A DNA stretch of 64,000 nucleotides from assembly GCA_024734495.1 (NCBI GenBank), contig JALMQS010000673.1, positions 124,001 through 188,000 of the forward strand. Reading direction: 5' to 3'. How positions within the stretch are numbered: position 1 is the stretch's first letter; every line of letters begins with the position of its first letter. Source of the DNA: Forficula auricularia (Eukaryota > Arthropoda > Insecta > Dermaptera > Forficulidae). A program made the position numbers and the translations under genes. Positions 22,068 through 32,806 of this stretch are shown here, piece after piece. The notes under the pieces were generated by a model. The model did no database searches and was not told where the DNA came from. It saw nothing but the letters and a program-made list of their open reading frames with translations.

Positions 22068-22410
22068 AGGGTTGCCACCTCAGAACTAAGTTTCGCTCGG
22101 AGACATTGACTAAAAAAACACCGATATGCAATTTTTTCATTTCTACAAATTCAAACCTGACCTATAAATTAAATACAACTCTAATGATCACTAATAAAAA
22201 ACAAACTTAACAATTTACGTATACGATAAAAACAGGTAAATATGAAAAAATTCTTACAGATATTCACGCGACAGTCTGTATTTAATTTTCTACATATTCA
22301 ATTTTACTTACACAACCCGGAGAATTAATAATTAAACCCGGAGCCCGGAGATAATTCAATGAAACCCGGAGTCTCCGGGTCAAACCCGGAGGGATGTTAA
22401 CCATACCTAT
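22068..22410. mobile_element. possible DNA transposon with CCCGGAG-rich right part
   Basis: The left end TAGGGTTGCCACCTCAGAAC resembles a common transposon terminus, and the right end (GGAGGGATGTTAACCATACC) is a weak inverted match. CCCGGAG occurs five times between 22315 and 22395. Confidence 0.35.
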
Positions 22411-22412
22411 AT

Positions 22413-22843
22413 GTGACCTTCTCCGAGAAAAGGGACCTAGTGTGTGAAAATGAAGTTTTGAGAAAAACGCATTTAAAGCTTCATAACGCATTATCACTTT
22501 GAACACACCTTCAGTTGGGAGATGCGATTTGGTATGATTAGTTATGATTGGGTGCCGACTTTGGTGACGTCATGCCTATGTGGTGACGTATTTTTTGTAA
22601 AAATAACTATAAGAAAGGAAAAGAATAAAGTGACCCTTCAGTCTTGTGCCAACTGTATAACGAGTGTTATCAATATCTCAAAAGTTGTTTCCCAATTTTG
22701 GTAATTTTGTAATTTTGTTGATGTTAATTTGAAGTAATTTTTATAATCTTATTCTACACCCTTTTAGGTACCAGAATCCAGTCTTAAGTCCAAACCCGTT
22801 TTTTGACACACTAGGTCCCTTTTCTCGGAGAAGGTAACATATG
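22413..22843. repeat. foldback with 33-bp arms
   Basis: ACCTTCTCCGAGAAAAGGGA plus CCTAGTGTGTG at the left is matched by its complement at 22807-22843. The inner sequence is not palindromic. Confidence 0.7.
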
Positions 22844-23027
22844 CCAAGTTTCAGAGTTTTAAAAAATTTCACTTTTTCCTGAATGAAAAGGTTTGAAACA
22901 CACTTGATTATTATACACAATATATACATATTTATAAACGTCTATAACGTAGAACAATAGGATTAAAGAGAGAGCTATGAGGAGATTAGTTGTCAAATAT
23001 AAATAATATTTTTTGATATTTTAATTG

Positions 23028-23201
23028 TTTTTTTTTTGGCTTTTCGGTCATTCTAGTCATTAGACAATTTACGATACTATTATTTAATTATGACTTCTAT
23101 GTAGAGATCTGATTTTTAGCAGGTAGCCTCAAGTCGGATTCGAACCCGAGTCCACTTGATTAGTAGGCTTGTACGCTAACCGTTGGCCTAACCCGACCCC
23201 C
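23028..23201 (-). mobile_element. tRNA-headed SINE (copy of 1018-1191)
   Basis: On the minus strand it begins GGTCGGGTTAGGCCAACGG, has B box GGTTCGAATCC, and ends GACCGAAAAGCC plus an A-run. Confidence 0.75.
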
Positions 23202-23318
23202 ATTTTTTAATTGTTAAAAGGGGAAAAAAGTTCAAGATTGTTATGTAATTGAGGCCAATAATGTTATGTAGTTATAATAAAAAAAAGATTAAGGATGTGG
23301 AATTGTCTTTTGAGTGAT

Positions 23319-23370
23319 AAATGGGCCACTGAGGAAGTCGAAATAAGTCGACGAAACGTCTGGCCCATTT
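23319..23370 (+). ncRNA. hammerhead ribozyme motif with complete stem I
   Basis: Stem I is a perfect 10-bp pair: AAATGGGCCA before the core and TGGCCCATTT after the cleavage point. The core is CTGAGGA (23329-23335), an extra A, stem II GTCGA/TCGAC with loop AATAAG, GAAAC (23353-23357) and GTC (23358-23360). Stem III is only the self-complementary ACGT, so cleavage would be favoured in a dimer. It is a single copy, not a foldback. Confidence 0.85.
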
Positions 23371-23649
23371 AATAAAAACTCTGTTTTTAATTTATTGTCC
23401 AATTTCTTACTACTTTTTTAAATATGTTTCACTATAAACCTACACCGCTTTCGCTAAATGTTATTCCTCTTTTAATAAATAATATTGTTAATTAATATTT
23501 ATCACCACTTTATCTATCTAATTTATCCCAAATGTGTTATTTAGAATTTGTTTATGAAGGTATTTAGATTTAAATATATATTATCAAAATTTCACAAAGT
23601 TTTCAAAAAAAAATCTTGATTTCTCCATTTTGGGGTTTTTTCTTCTTTA

Positions 23650-23990
23650 TCGGTCATCTAACGAGAAACTCTTTTTTATCTCCTGAGTCTTTTAAATATT
23701 TTGATTTTTGGTTTTGATTGCCGTTAAAGGAGAGCAACGGAAATCCCACCACCGGAAGTAAAGTTGTCGTTGACGTCGGTGTATATGGATGGTCTCTGTG
23801 TGTTTTTAGAGTATTATAAGGGTGAGTTGCGGGGTGCAAGGTTGCTTCCCTCGGGAACATGCCCCAATCCCGATCCCAAACGGGTCGATGTTTCCTCCCG
23901 ACGTCGAGTCAGTCTACAACTTAGGTGGTAGTTTGGATTTTGCAACAACAACAAAAACAACAACAACAGCAACAAAAACAAACAGAGAAC
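23650..23990. promoter_or_regulatory. GC-richer island with EBF/Collier site
   Basis: A single-copy stretch with an ETS-like CCGGAAGT, a CRE-like TGACGTCG, a perfect EBF site at 23847-23856 and a CAACAA run near 23945. No coding similarity. Candidate kn enhancer. Confidence 0.45.
23845..23858. promoter_or_regulatory. EBF/Collier binding site
   Basis: CTTCCCTCGGGAAC contains TTCCCnnGGGAA. The extension TCCCTCGGGAACATGC is shared with the site at 55534. Confidence 0.55.
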
Positions 23991-24129
23991 AAAACTAGCA
24001 TTTATCACTTTCATCATTTTATTGTTCTAGTAGTCATTTCATCCATAAGAAATAGATTCAACTTATTTTAGCATACATAAACAAGTTAAATATTTTTAGA
24101 TTTAAAAAATTTAATTGAATTTGAAGAGG

Positions 24130-24412
24130 AGACTGTGGGTCAGTGATCGGAGTGTCGGTCTTGAAGTATGCTGGTTCGAGACTGAGTCTCGGCAGATATT
24201 TGCAGGCGCCTCCTCTTGGAAAGCATTGACAAACTACCGAGAGTATAATTGCCTAATCAACCTCTCCAAACTAGTCGTTCGGAACCGGTGTTAAAAAGTA
24301 GGTCCCGTATATCTGTGTAAAACAGCTAAACACACTCAGCACAGGTATATGTGTAGAGGTGTCGAAACGTCAGGGAGACCTGATATGGCACTTAAAGAAG
24401 AAGAAGAATTGA
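24130..24412 (+). mobile_element. tRNA-headed SINE carrying a GAAACGTC tail motif
   Basis: Head GTGGGTCAGTGATCGGAGTG and B-box region GGTTCGAGACTGAG, a body, then CTCAGCACAGG, GTGTCGAAACGTCAGGG and an AAGAAGAAGAA tail. The inverted copy is at 14950-15232. Confidence 0.8.
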
Positions 24413-24429
24413 ATTTGACCCTTATCCAG

Positions 24430-25026
24430 ATAGTATACTTGCTCTAGAAGATGTCTTATTCAGCTCTTATTGTCTTTAAGATGTCTAGAAGATCTCCTAA
24501 TGTCTAGAAAATATCTTTTAGGCCAAGTGTGCTAACAGGGTAGTTACTGCGAGTATATCACACACCAAGTCAAACTCCAGTTTTTACGAATAGTGCTAAT
24601 TTGAGCCTTATTAAATGTAAGAAGCTGGGTCGTGACCTGAATCTTAAGACAAGTTTACATCCATCAGATTTTGCTACTTGCTTATTCTAAAAGATGTCAG
24701 ATCCTAATCAAAGTGACACTAATAATTATACTTTGTCTCGAAATTCTAATGATTTACTATAGTTATATTATAGTTGACGACAAGGAAACACAGACAACTT
24801 TGTTCAACTATTTTGCAACTGCTTTTAAACAACAATACTCTGATTAAGCAAATATATGACAACAATTTCATTCTAATAACAAAATCATTCTTTTGGTTAT
24901 CATTTTTAAAAGTAAAGCATTTGTAGCATTATTCAGCTGTTGTAGAAATATTGCCAAACTGTTGGTCTACTTAAATCTGCTCCAGTTCTGAAAAAATTTT
25001 AACCTTTAGTTATTATTTTACCATAC
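24430..25026. other. intron, nothing recognised
   Basis: A cluster of AGATGTCT(A/T) motifs occurs near 24450-24520; otherwise there is no feature. Confidence 0.45.
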
Positions 25027-25029
25027 TAA

Positions 25030-25237
25030 GGGCCAGTTGTATGTCGGTTTGTAAAGTCTTTGTTAAAGTTGACAGTAAAACCTTAGAATTAACCTTGTGC
25101 CCGGCCGGATGACCAATCAGATGACATGCACTTTCACCTGATTGGCCATACCACCGGACCGGGCACAAGGTGAATTCTAAGGTTTTACCCTTTGTTAACT
25201 TTAACAAAGACTTTACAAACCGACATACAACTGGTCC
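25030..25237. mobile_element. Harbinger-type MITE
   Basis: A 208-bp element with long inverted ends (GGGCCAGTTGTATGTCGG and complement ending CTGGTCC) flanked by TAA on both sides (25027-25029 and 25238-25240). The 3-bp TWA target duplication is typical of PIF/Harbinger. No coding sequence. Confidence 0.7.
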
Positions 25238-25325
25238 TAAGTATAGTTAAATATTAAATAAAATCGTGTTATACAAAATTCAATTTCAACTCGTTTTTTA
25301 TCCAAAGAGTAGCTTAAATTTTCAA

Positions 25326-25440
25326 ATTTTCAAGCCTTCGAAACTATAATTCTCAAACAAATAAATAATATATAAATATAATTTCGTGCTCCGTGTATGT
25401 TTATTTGCATCAGAAGGACAACCTCTGTGGTTCTCTTTGT
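25326..25440 (+). repeat. subfamily A fragment of the hammerhead family
   Basis: It starts at GCCTTCGAAACTATAATTC (3' half of the core, GTC lost) and continues through AAACAAATAAATAATATA to GTTTATTTGCATCAGAAGG and ACAACCTC. Confidence 0.6.
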
Positions 25441-25446
25441 GTTTTT

Positions 25447-25709
25447 CAAAACAAATTAGAACCTGAAGCCATTTTCAAAACAAATTAGAATCTGAAGACA
25501 TTTTCAAAACAAATTAGAATCTGAAGACATTTTCAAAACAAATTAGAATCTGAAGACATTTTCAAAATAAATTAGAATCTGAAGCCATTTTCAAAACAAA
25601 TTAGAACCTGAAGCCATTTTCAAATCAAATTAGAATCTGAAGCCATTTTCAAAAAAAATTAGAACCTGAAGACATTTTCAAAACAAATTAGAAACTGAAA
25701 ACATTTTCA
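25447..25709 (+). repeat. minisatellite, 29 bp x 9
   Basis: Nine head-to-tail units beginning CAAAACAAATTAGAATCTG, with exact 29-bp spacing and a few substitutions (GACA/GCCA, ATC/ACC). The array abuts the subfamily A fragment. Confidence 0.9.
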
Positions 25710-27974
25710 AGTCTCAGTACGCTTTCTGCAAATTTTTATGATTTGGAAATTTTTTGTCAGTGAAGGATTAAGCTATAATAGAAAGCTAAAACTTAGTTCA
25801 AAGAAGTTTATTAACACAATATGTGTGTCTAATTTTAGCTGTTTATTATAATAGTCCAAGAGCTTATAAAATGATCCGATTTTACCTGATTTTCTGCATA
25901 TTTCATCCAAAGGTTTTAATTTAGAACCTCCTTGATTTAACAGTTCTCAGTTTTGAATATGCTAACTTTATGATAGGAATGTCCCCAAAATCCATATATT
26001 TGACTAAATAAGTGTACTTGAGATATAATGAGTATCTGAATCCAAAAAAAAATTTTGAATGAAATTAATACTCCGATCCTACCGTGTGTATTATGTCACT
26101 ATTCCACAATAGTTATTTACCTATAAAATATATTTTATATAACATATTTTACTACATTATATAGAGACAATATTAATAAAAATAAAACCATTTCCAAAAT
26201 GGTTTGTTTTAATTAATATCCAGGAAAGTCTAATTGCGACTCTTTAATATTTCTAAAGCGTAACATGTGTGGCTTCTACTAACATGAACTTTGACCACCC
26301 TTGGTATATAATATTTATATTTTTCCTGTCTTTTTCAGTTTAAATAAAATATTATTATGTGAATCTTTAAAATTTAGATTTGTTATGTTAGCTTGCCGGG
26401 TGAGAGGTGACGAGGACCCTCCTTTGACCAGGTCTCGGACATCCAGGCTATGTTCACAGATGGTGAAATAACGTGTGGAATTAAATTAGGGACACCAAAT
26501 TATATAGGATAAAAGTCAAAGTAATTATTCATGTTAGTTAATTAAAAATTAGACTTTTTTTTCAACAAGAAGAAAAAGTTTTTTTTTACTTCATTATTAT
26601 TATTATTATTTGTATTATTATCAAAAAACAAAACAAAAACAAATTCGAGTTTGTTTTTTTCAATTTCGAAACTTTTTATAATGAATTATGAGGTGATAAA
26701 TAAAAATGAATAATATGTTTCGCGATTAGTATTACTAAACTAAAAAAGTATGTTTTAATAAATTCACATTAATCAAGTCCCATTGATATGTTATTGTTAA
26801 TTAAGTCAAATATGTTTAGATATCAAGCATATTATGCACTCTTTAATTTATATTCTTTATAAATTAATAAACTCGGCGAGTCTAAACAAAAAAATTATAT
26901 TTTATATTTTTGCTGATATTTTGGCTTCTGATTTCAGAATCGATAACAGTTTACTGATAGAAAGACGAGAAATAACAAGGAACAAAATAAATACGAAATA
27001 AGTTTTAGATACTGAATACAAAATTTGGGGACATAAGTAAAGAGGTTCGGGATAGCAGCTCTATCTCGATTTTGTATTTCTGCAGAGTGACAACTTCTGT
27101 CTACTATTTTTTTTTTTTTTTAGATAAAAAATTGTTAATAATGAGGTTAATTTCGAATAAAAATCTTTGTTTTGATAAAATTAATAAAAAGAATATTGAT
27201 ATAAATTTTTCTTATAATAAAAACATTTATTTAACACAAAAACGATTTCAAGAAATAGAGTTGGAATTCTATACTAGTGCTTTTGTTATATTCTGTTGGC
27301 TGTAAACAACTTTTTATTTTTACATTTAGGAATAACTAATAAACTATAGTGTCGACACTATAGAAAAATGTATCATTCGATTCATAAAAGTTGAATTATT
27401 GATCTGTATAAATTTGTTGAAAATGGTATATTTGTATAGAAGTTATAGTCCTTTTAAAAGCTCGGTTCATTTAGTTCCTTGTTAAAAAGACAATTTTCAA
27501 TGATTTATTCCTCGGTAATGGGACAGACGATCAACTTCAAATTTTGGGAATAAATATTTAATACATCAATGATTCAATGGTAAAAATTTGAGAATTTTTT
27601 TATAAAAATGATAAACAGTCCCAAACTCCCTTAATATCATGGACAGTGACAAACTACGCTAATCTAACAAATGAATTTAAGATTTGGACATAGAAAATAG
27701 AACTAAAAGAGACAATAAATAAATAAATTTTAAAAAGTCGATAGATTTATTAATTTGTAAATAACAGTTCCCTCTTGGTTGAATTGCATTTCTGTATTAT
27801 TAATATGATATTTTTAATATCTAATGATAATTTACTATATTCATTCTCAAAAGCAAACACAATGCAATAATACTTTTATTGCACTAGAGCAATAAAGTTT
27901 TTGTTTTGTTTGCAAAATAAGTAAACGATGGATACTACATATTTGCAAGATTATAGGAAATATATTATTATTTT
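25710..27974. other. AT-rich intron with one GC patch
   Basis: A short GC-richer patch at 26395-26470 (TTGCCGGGTGAGAGGTGACG) stands out and is unexplained. A 77-codon frame at 27072 is AT-rich and unlikely to be coding. The rest shows nothing. Confidence 0.4.
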
Positions 27975-28175
27975 TAAATTGAAAGGTTTTTTTAGCCACA
28001 AACTAATAAAAGACAATAATTTCAGTTAATTATTATTATTTATTTTATTGAATCACCAATTATTAATTTGTAAATCACAATGGTGAATCAATAAAATAAA
28101 TAATAAGAATTAACTGAAATTTTTGTCTTTTATTAGTTAGTGGCTAAAAAAACCTTTCAATTTATAAATAATTTA
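27975..28175. repeat. near-perfect foldback
   Basis: Arms TTGAAAGGTTTTTTTAGCCA and complement, about 85 bp each, around AATTATTAATTTG. No hammerhead core. Confidence 0.8.
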
Positions 28176-28529
28176 AAAATTTAAGTCACTTAAGTTCAGG
28201 ACGAATTTTATTAAAGAAATATATTATATAAAATGCAAGATAAAGAATTAAAAGTGAATTGCAATTGAAACTATAAAATATTGGAATTTATGCTATAATT
28301 CTTTTTAAAGAAATATATGTATGGTATGTATAGCTAATCCCAACAAAAACATATATCTGTTAATTGAAGTTACTATATTCTCGACTCAATTAATAAATTG
28401 ATGATGTTAACTTGGCAGAACATTAGATCTCACTACTTTTTTTGGGAAACGGTTTTTATAATTCGAACTTGGCCTTTTTTTATACATTGGTATGTGTTAT
28501 TGTTGGGATTTCACTTCTTTATGTAAGTT

Positions 28530-28810
28530 AGATGGGTGTATATGCCCTGAAGAAGGGTATGTTTCGGTTTTGCGATTTCATACTTTATTAATGCCCCAAA
28601 CTCTACCAAGATGCCAAGTTTTAGAATACCAGAGTTATTATATTTTCTCTATGTGTTAATTAAGCTTATAAATTTCCCCCTTTTATTTAAGGTCCCGAAG
28701 AAGGGAAAGTTCCGCTTTTTAGATTTTCCCTTTAATTGTACCTCAAACTTTACCACTATGCTAAATTTCAGCATTCTAGGATCAGCGGAAGTACTATAGA
28801 ATTTTGTTAA
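28530..28810 (+). repeat. two related tandem halves
   Basis: CCCTGAAGAAGGGTATGTTTCGG with CTCTACCAAGATGCCAAG (first half) and CCCGAAGAAGGGAAAGTTCCG with CTTTACCACTATGCTAAA (second half) are diverged copies about 140 bp apart. Confidence 0.5.
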
Positions 28811-29079
28811 GTCACTCACTGGCGAAAAAGCCTATTTTTGGCTTCTTGTAACTTGGACGGTATAATCAATAGAAATATGATCTTTTGTAATTTAATTCAG
28901 TTTATGGACCAGTATTGAGGAAAAAAAATCAGCCATGTAGATGTTTCCATTGCGAAGTTACAGAGGCGTCAAAATGGCTCGAGTTGCTTTCTGTAAAGGG
29001 TAGTCTGGCTCGAATCGAACTTGGATGGTGTATTGAAGTGCATAGTTAAAGACTTATGGTAAATGCAATTATTATTATT

Positions 29080-29440
29080 TTAAATGACTTTGATGGCGTT
29101 TATGTCGTATCGATAGCCATAAATAAATTGATAGGCAAAATCCAACTCAAACAAACTCCTCCCTCTTGATTTTTCCCTTTCGATCTCTCTTTATTGAATA
29201 TAGCATATTGACTCCCCATTACGAGTGATTGATTCTTTCACGCTTTAACGACGATTTCACGTCGAATAATTCTCTTTTTACCATTTTTTTTAATCTCTGT
29301 CCATTTTGTTTGTTTGTTTGCTGAGATTGGCTGATTATCAGCAGATAGAAAGGAGGGTTTACATTGCCACATCATCACCAATTAAATTGCCCTTCCGACT
29401 CTTTTTTTAAATCTGTTATATGAATAAAGGCAATGGGCCT
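29080..29440. promoter_or_regulatory. single-copy island, candidate enhancer
   Basis: Contains ATCGATAG, TGATTGATT, GGCTGATTATCAGC and CCAATTAAATTG. No coding frame and no repeat in this window. Developmental enhancer by inference. Confidence 0.35.
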
Positions 29441-30305
29441 TGACATGTTGAAAGCACTAGTTCCCACAGGGTCACGAAAGCTAATAGACCGAGAGCTAGT
29501 GAACAAGAGCCTAGATTCTACGCAGCTTTGACGAAGAGATGACGAATTGATTGCCTATATTCAGGCGTATGGTACGTTCAAGGCTAGAATATTTCTTTAT
29601 GAATAATCTAAATGTTTTCAAATATTATTTAGGAATAAACTATACAAATTTAGGTATAGGTATAATATATTTATACGTCTATGTATGAACGGTTCAGCGG
29701 CCAATTCAATTAAGTCCATAAACCAGAAAATTTGTTTTTTAATTCCTAAATTTATTAGAAAACCATTTCAGATCAAATAAAAAGAAAGCTCTACTAATGA
29801 AAACCAGGGCCAGAAGTTTTGTATATATACAAAAATAATAAACCTAATTTGTTGGTTAAAAATTTACGAAAATGTATAGATTTTCCATAAGTGGGCATGG
29901 AATCGGATGAGCTTCTGAACTAGTCATAAAAAGGCAAATCTTCTGAAATGACCTATCGTTCTCCCTTTCGTATAAAATAGTAAATATAGTCATTGGAAAT
30001 GTCCTGAAATTTAACCACTCTGAAATTACTTGGTTTTACAATATTTTTGACATTTCAGTGGTCATTTACCCCTAAAAACGACTTGATTCGGCAAGTAAGA
30101 ATTTGCTGAAGCTACTTACTATCAAATTTTGTTAACTTTATTTTTTTAAATATGGGTAATTAATTTTGCAGATTTTTATATTTATCTGGACTATCTCATT
30201 TTTGTATTGTACTTCTTAACGATCAAATTACCCCCTGTGGGGCTTGGGCCCCTCTTTGGGAAATACTGTTCTAGACAGAACATAAAAATAATTTTTAAGA
30301 AAAAA
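29441..30305. other. intron, nothing recognised
   Basis: A moderately GC patch (29440-29580) and otherwise AT-rich sequence without features. Confidence 0.4.
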
Positions 30306-31015
30306 TAAAAATCGACTTCAAAAAATTAAATGTAACAAATAAAATACACTAAAACGTATAACATAATTATTATCTTATTTAGTTACAACTAAACGACGAA
30401 ATATTAACATGAAATTACTTTTTGAAGTCGGTGCCAAACAAACTATACCTATAAGCGAGCGTACCCGCCAAACGTACTGAGTAAGATCCGTTGAGTGCGA
30501 TTCATAAAAGGTATATGTTTGGCACCAACTTCAAAAAGTAATGTTAATATTTCGTCGTTTAGTTGTAACTAAATAAGATAATAATTATTTTATACCTTTT
30601 AGTCTATTTTATTTGTTGCATTTAATTTTTTGAAGTCGGTTTTTATTTTTTCTTAAAAATTATTTTTATTTTTCTCTTTTTAGTGATGTTATTAATAGTG
30701 ATCATATCATCAGAACTTGACCAAATTAATATACCATCCATAAGACACCCCCTTTTGGATAAAAAAAGAACCATCGAAATCGTTTCATAAACAAAGAGGT
30801 TAGGTCTAAACAAACCTAATAAAAAAGGTCTAATACCTATGAAAAAAAACGAAAAAAAAATGGGACCAATCGGAAGCTAGACTGGACCCAATGCAAAAAA
30901 AAATTTCAAAATCGGTTTACAATTGGCGGAGATATGAGGTAACATAGGCACAAAAAAAAAAAAAAAAATTCAGCCGAATAGAGAACCTCCTCCTTTTTTG
31001 AAGTCGGTTAAAAAG
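30306..31015 (-). mobile_element. composite repeat with ACCGACTTC ends (second copy)
   Basis: Inverted relative to 15978-16935: the foldback is at 30313-30640, the body follows, and it ends GAAGTCGGTTAA at the right. The foldback centre keeps ACCCGCCAAACGTACT. Confidence 0.65.
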
Positions 31016-31511
31016 CCATGATAGTATCTATGTTTAGGAGAACCTAACCTGTTGCCTAGGAGAACAGAGTGATCTAGATCAGGTCGAATCATCTATTAAG
31101 ATTCATTCTTAGGCCGACCTTCACCTATTGAGTTTCCTAATGAAATTAATATTTTGATAATATAATGTATTAATAAACAAAACTTGATAGGGTCGACATC
31201 CAATTTTATCAATCCCAAATTTAAAAAAAAATGATATAATATAATTCTCCTCCTCACACGATCCCACTTATTTAAATAAATCTATTTCCACACAAAAAAT
31301 ATAACACTGCTGTAGATTATATAAAAAAATTACTTCCAGATTCATCTAGAGCCTCATTTCTGTAGCTGTGTCAGGACGAAAATGAGACGAAACTTTTAAG
31401 AGACTATGTATTTTCGGGAGTTTACAGGTATACATTTGGAGTGTGGTTTTTTAAGAGGAATACAATTTTTGGACCGAGACGCCGCCCGCCAGGGCACCAG
31501 CCCGGAGGGCC

Positions 31512-31550
31512 GAGCTTTGAGGGCGTGCCGAAGGCACGCCCTCAAAGCTC
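31512..31550. repeat. perfect 18-bp hairpin with GAA loop
   Basis: GAGCTTTGAGGGCGTGCC, then GAA, then the exact complement. It is GC-rich in an AT-rich setting and lies just before a subfamily A fragment (31583-31620). Function unknown. Confidence 0.8.
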
Positions 31551-31659
31551 ATGGGTAAATAATAAATTAAATCTATGTGTGTATGATTATTTGCATGAAG
31601 CAGAGGACAACCTCTTTATTTATTTAATTATTGAATCAATAAGATTGCTTAGCTAAACA

Positions 31660-31921
31660 GAATGAAGGGTAGAAAAAAAGTCGCCTCTATCAGAATGAAA
31701 TAATTCCCATCACCGCGATTTCCCCCCCAAACGGCTCTCTCAATCAGCAATCGGATCGTTAAAAATGAACGGTCAAATGACGCCGATTTGGCCCTTCCCC
31801 CTGCACCACCCTTGGCACATTTTATAAGTATTATGGTCACTAATCAAGCGTGGTTAGACGGGAGCCGGGGGAAAGGGATGGGAGGCAAATGCAATGCGTT
31901 GATAAATGAGCCCAATTGAAC
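31660..31921. promoter_or_regulatory. GC-richer island, candidate enhancer
   Basis: Single-copy stretch with GGTCACTAATCAAGC, CACATTTTATAAG and GCCCAATTG motifs. It leads directly into the 172-bp tandem duplication. Confidence 0.35.
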
Positions 31922-32272
31922 CCATTTCCAGCCAATCACACCATCCACCTCCAGCCAATATACATCCTACCCCCTGCTCTCGTCGCACTTGTTTGCTCTT
32001 TTTTTGGCTACCTTTTATTTATTTATAATTTAAACCCAATCAATCTGTGCGAAATCTGTTTTTTTAACGTTTTGCAGCTATAATTTATAATGTCCATTTC
32101 CAGCCAATCACACCATCCACCTCCAGCCAATATACATCCTACCCCCCTGCTCTCGTCGCACTTGTTTGCTCTTTTTTTGGCTACCTTTTATTTATTTATT
32201 TATAATTCATTAATCAATCACAACATGAAATCTGTTTTTTTTAACGTTTTTGCATCTATAATTTATAATGTT
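31922..32272 (+). repeat. tandem duplication, two 172-bp units with CCAAT boxes
   Basis: Units start CCATTTCCAGCCAATCACAC at 31922 and 32094. Each has two GCCAAT motifs, a CTCGTCGCACTTG block, TATTTATTTATAAT and a closing ATAATTTATAATG. The first 120 bp are almost identical; the ends have drifted. Confidence 0.85.
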
Positions 32273-32639
32273 CTGTAAACATTTTTTTTTTTTTTAATAA
32301 TTTGATAAACATAGGTAGGTAATAAAAAAAATCGCTTCATTTTACTATCAATAAATTGTTCGATTTGTTGAATTTATTTATTTATTTTTATAATATTATT
32401 AAAATCAAATATTTTCTTAGAATTATTTACTTGAATAGTTTCTATGACAGATCAGATGACTTGATAAGTTTATTTAACATCATTATAAGTACACAACTTT
32501 AAATGGTCTAGGGTAGCGGTAACAGCCTAAATAAATTGCAAACCACAAAAAACAGAACGAAGAAAAATCTTATTATATTAAATGAGCAATTATTGTATAT
32601 ATATATGTCATTAGAGGTTTTTCGGGTTTCTCCGCGTGG

Positions 32640-32700
32640 TTTTGAGAGTTTTACTCGACGTTTCGGCTATCCTTTTGGAGCCGTTTTCAAGAGAAGGTGT
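32640..32700 (-). repeat. hammerhead-like motif with disrupted core
   Basis: The minus strand has GGCT/AGCC stem II followed by GAAACGTC and a CTC/GAG stem I, but CTGAnGA is replaced by CTTGAAA. Confidence 0.4.
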
Positions 32701-32806
32701 GGGTGGTCTACGTGGTCTTAACCTTGTAGTACCTCGGACTTGGTTTTCAAAAAAGCGCTGTCAAAACAATTCTCGTTAATAAGTCAATTATTCTTTGATA
32801 TATTAA

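Noticed and set aside
25447..25709. CRISPR-like regular repeats
   Set aside because: Units are head to tail without unique spacers, in a eukaryotic intron. It is a minisatellite.
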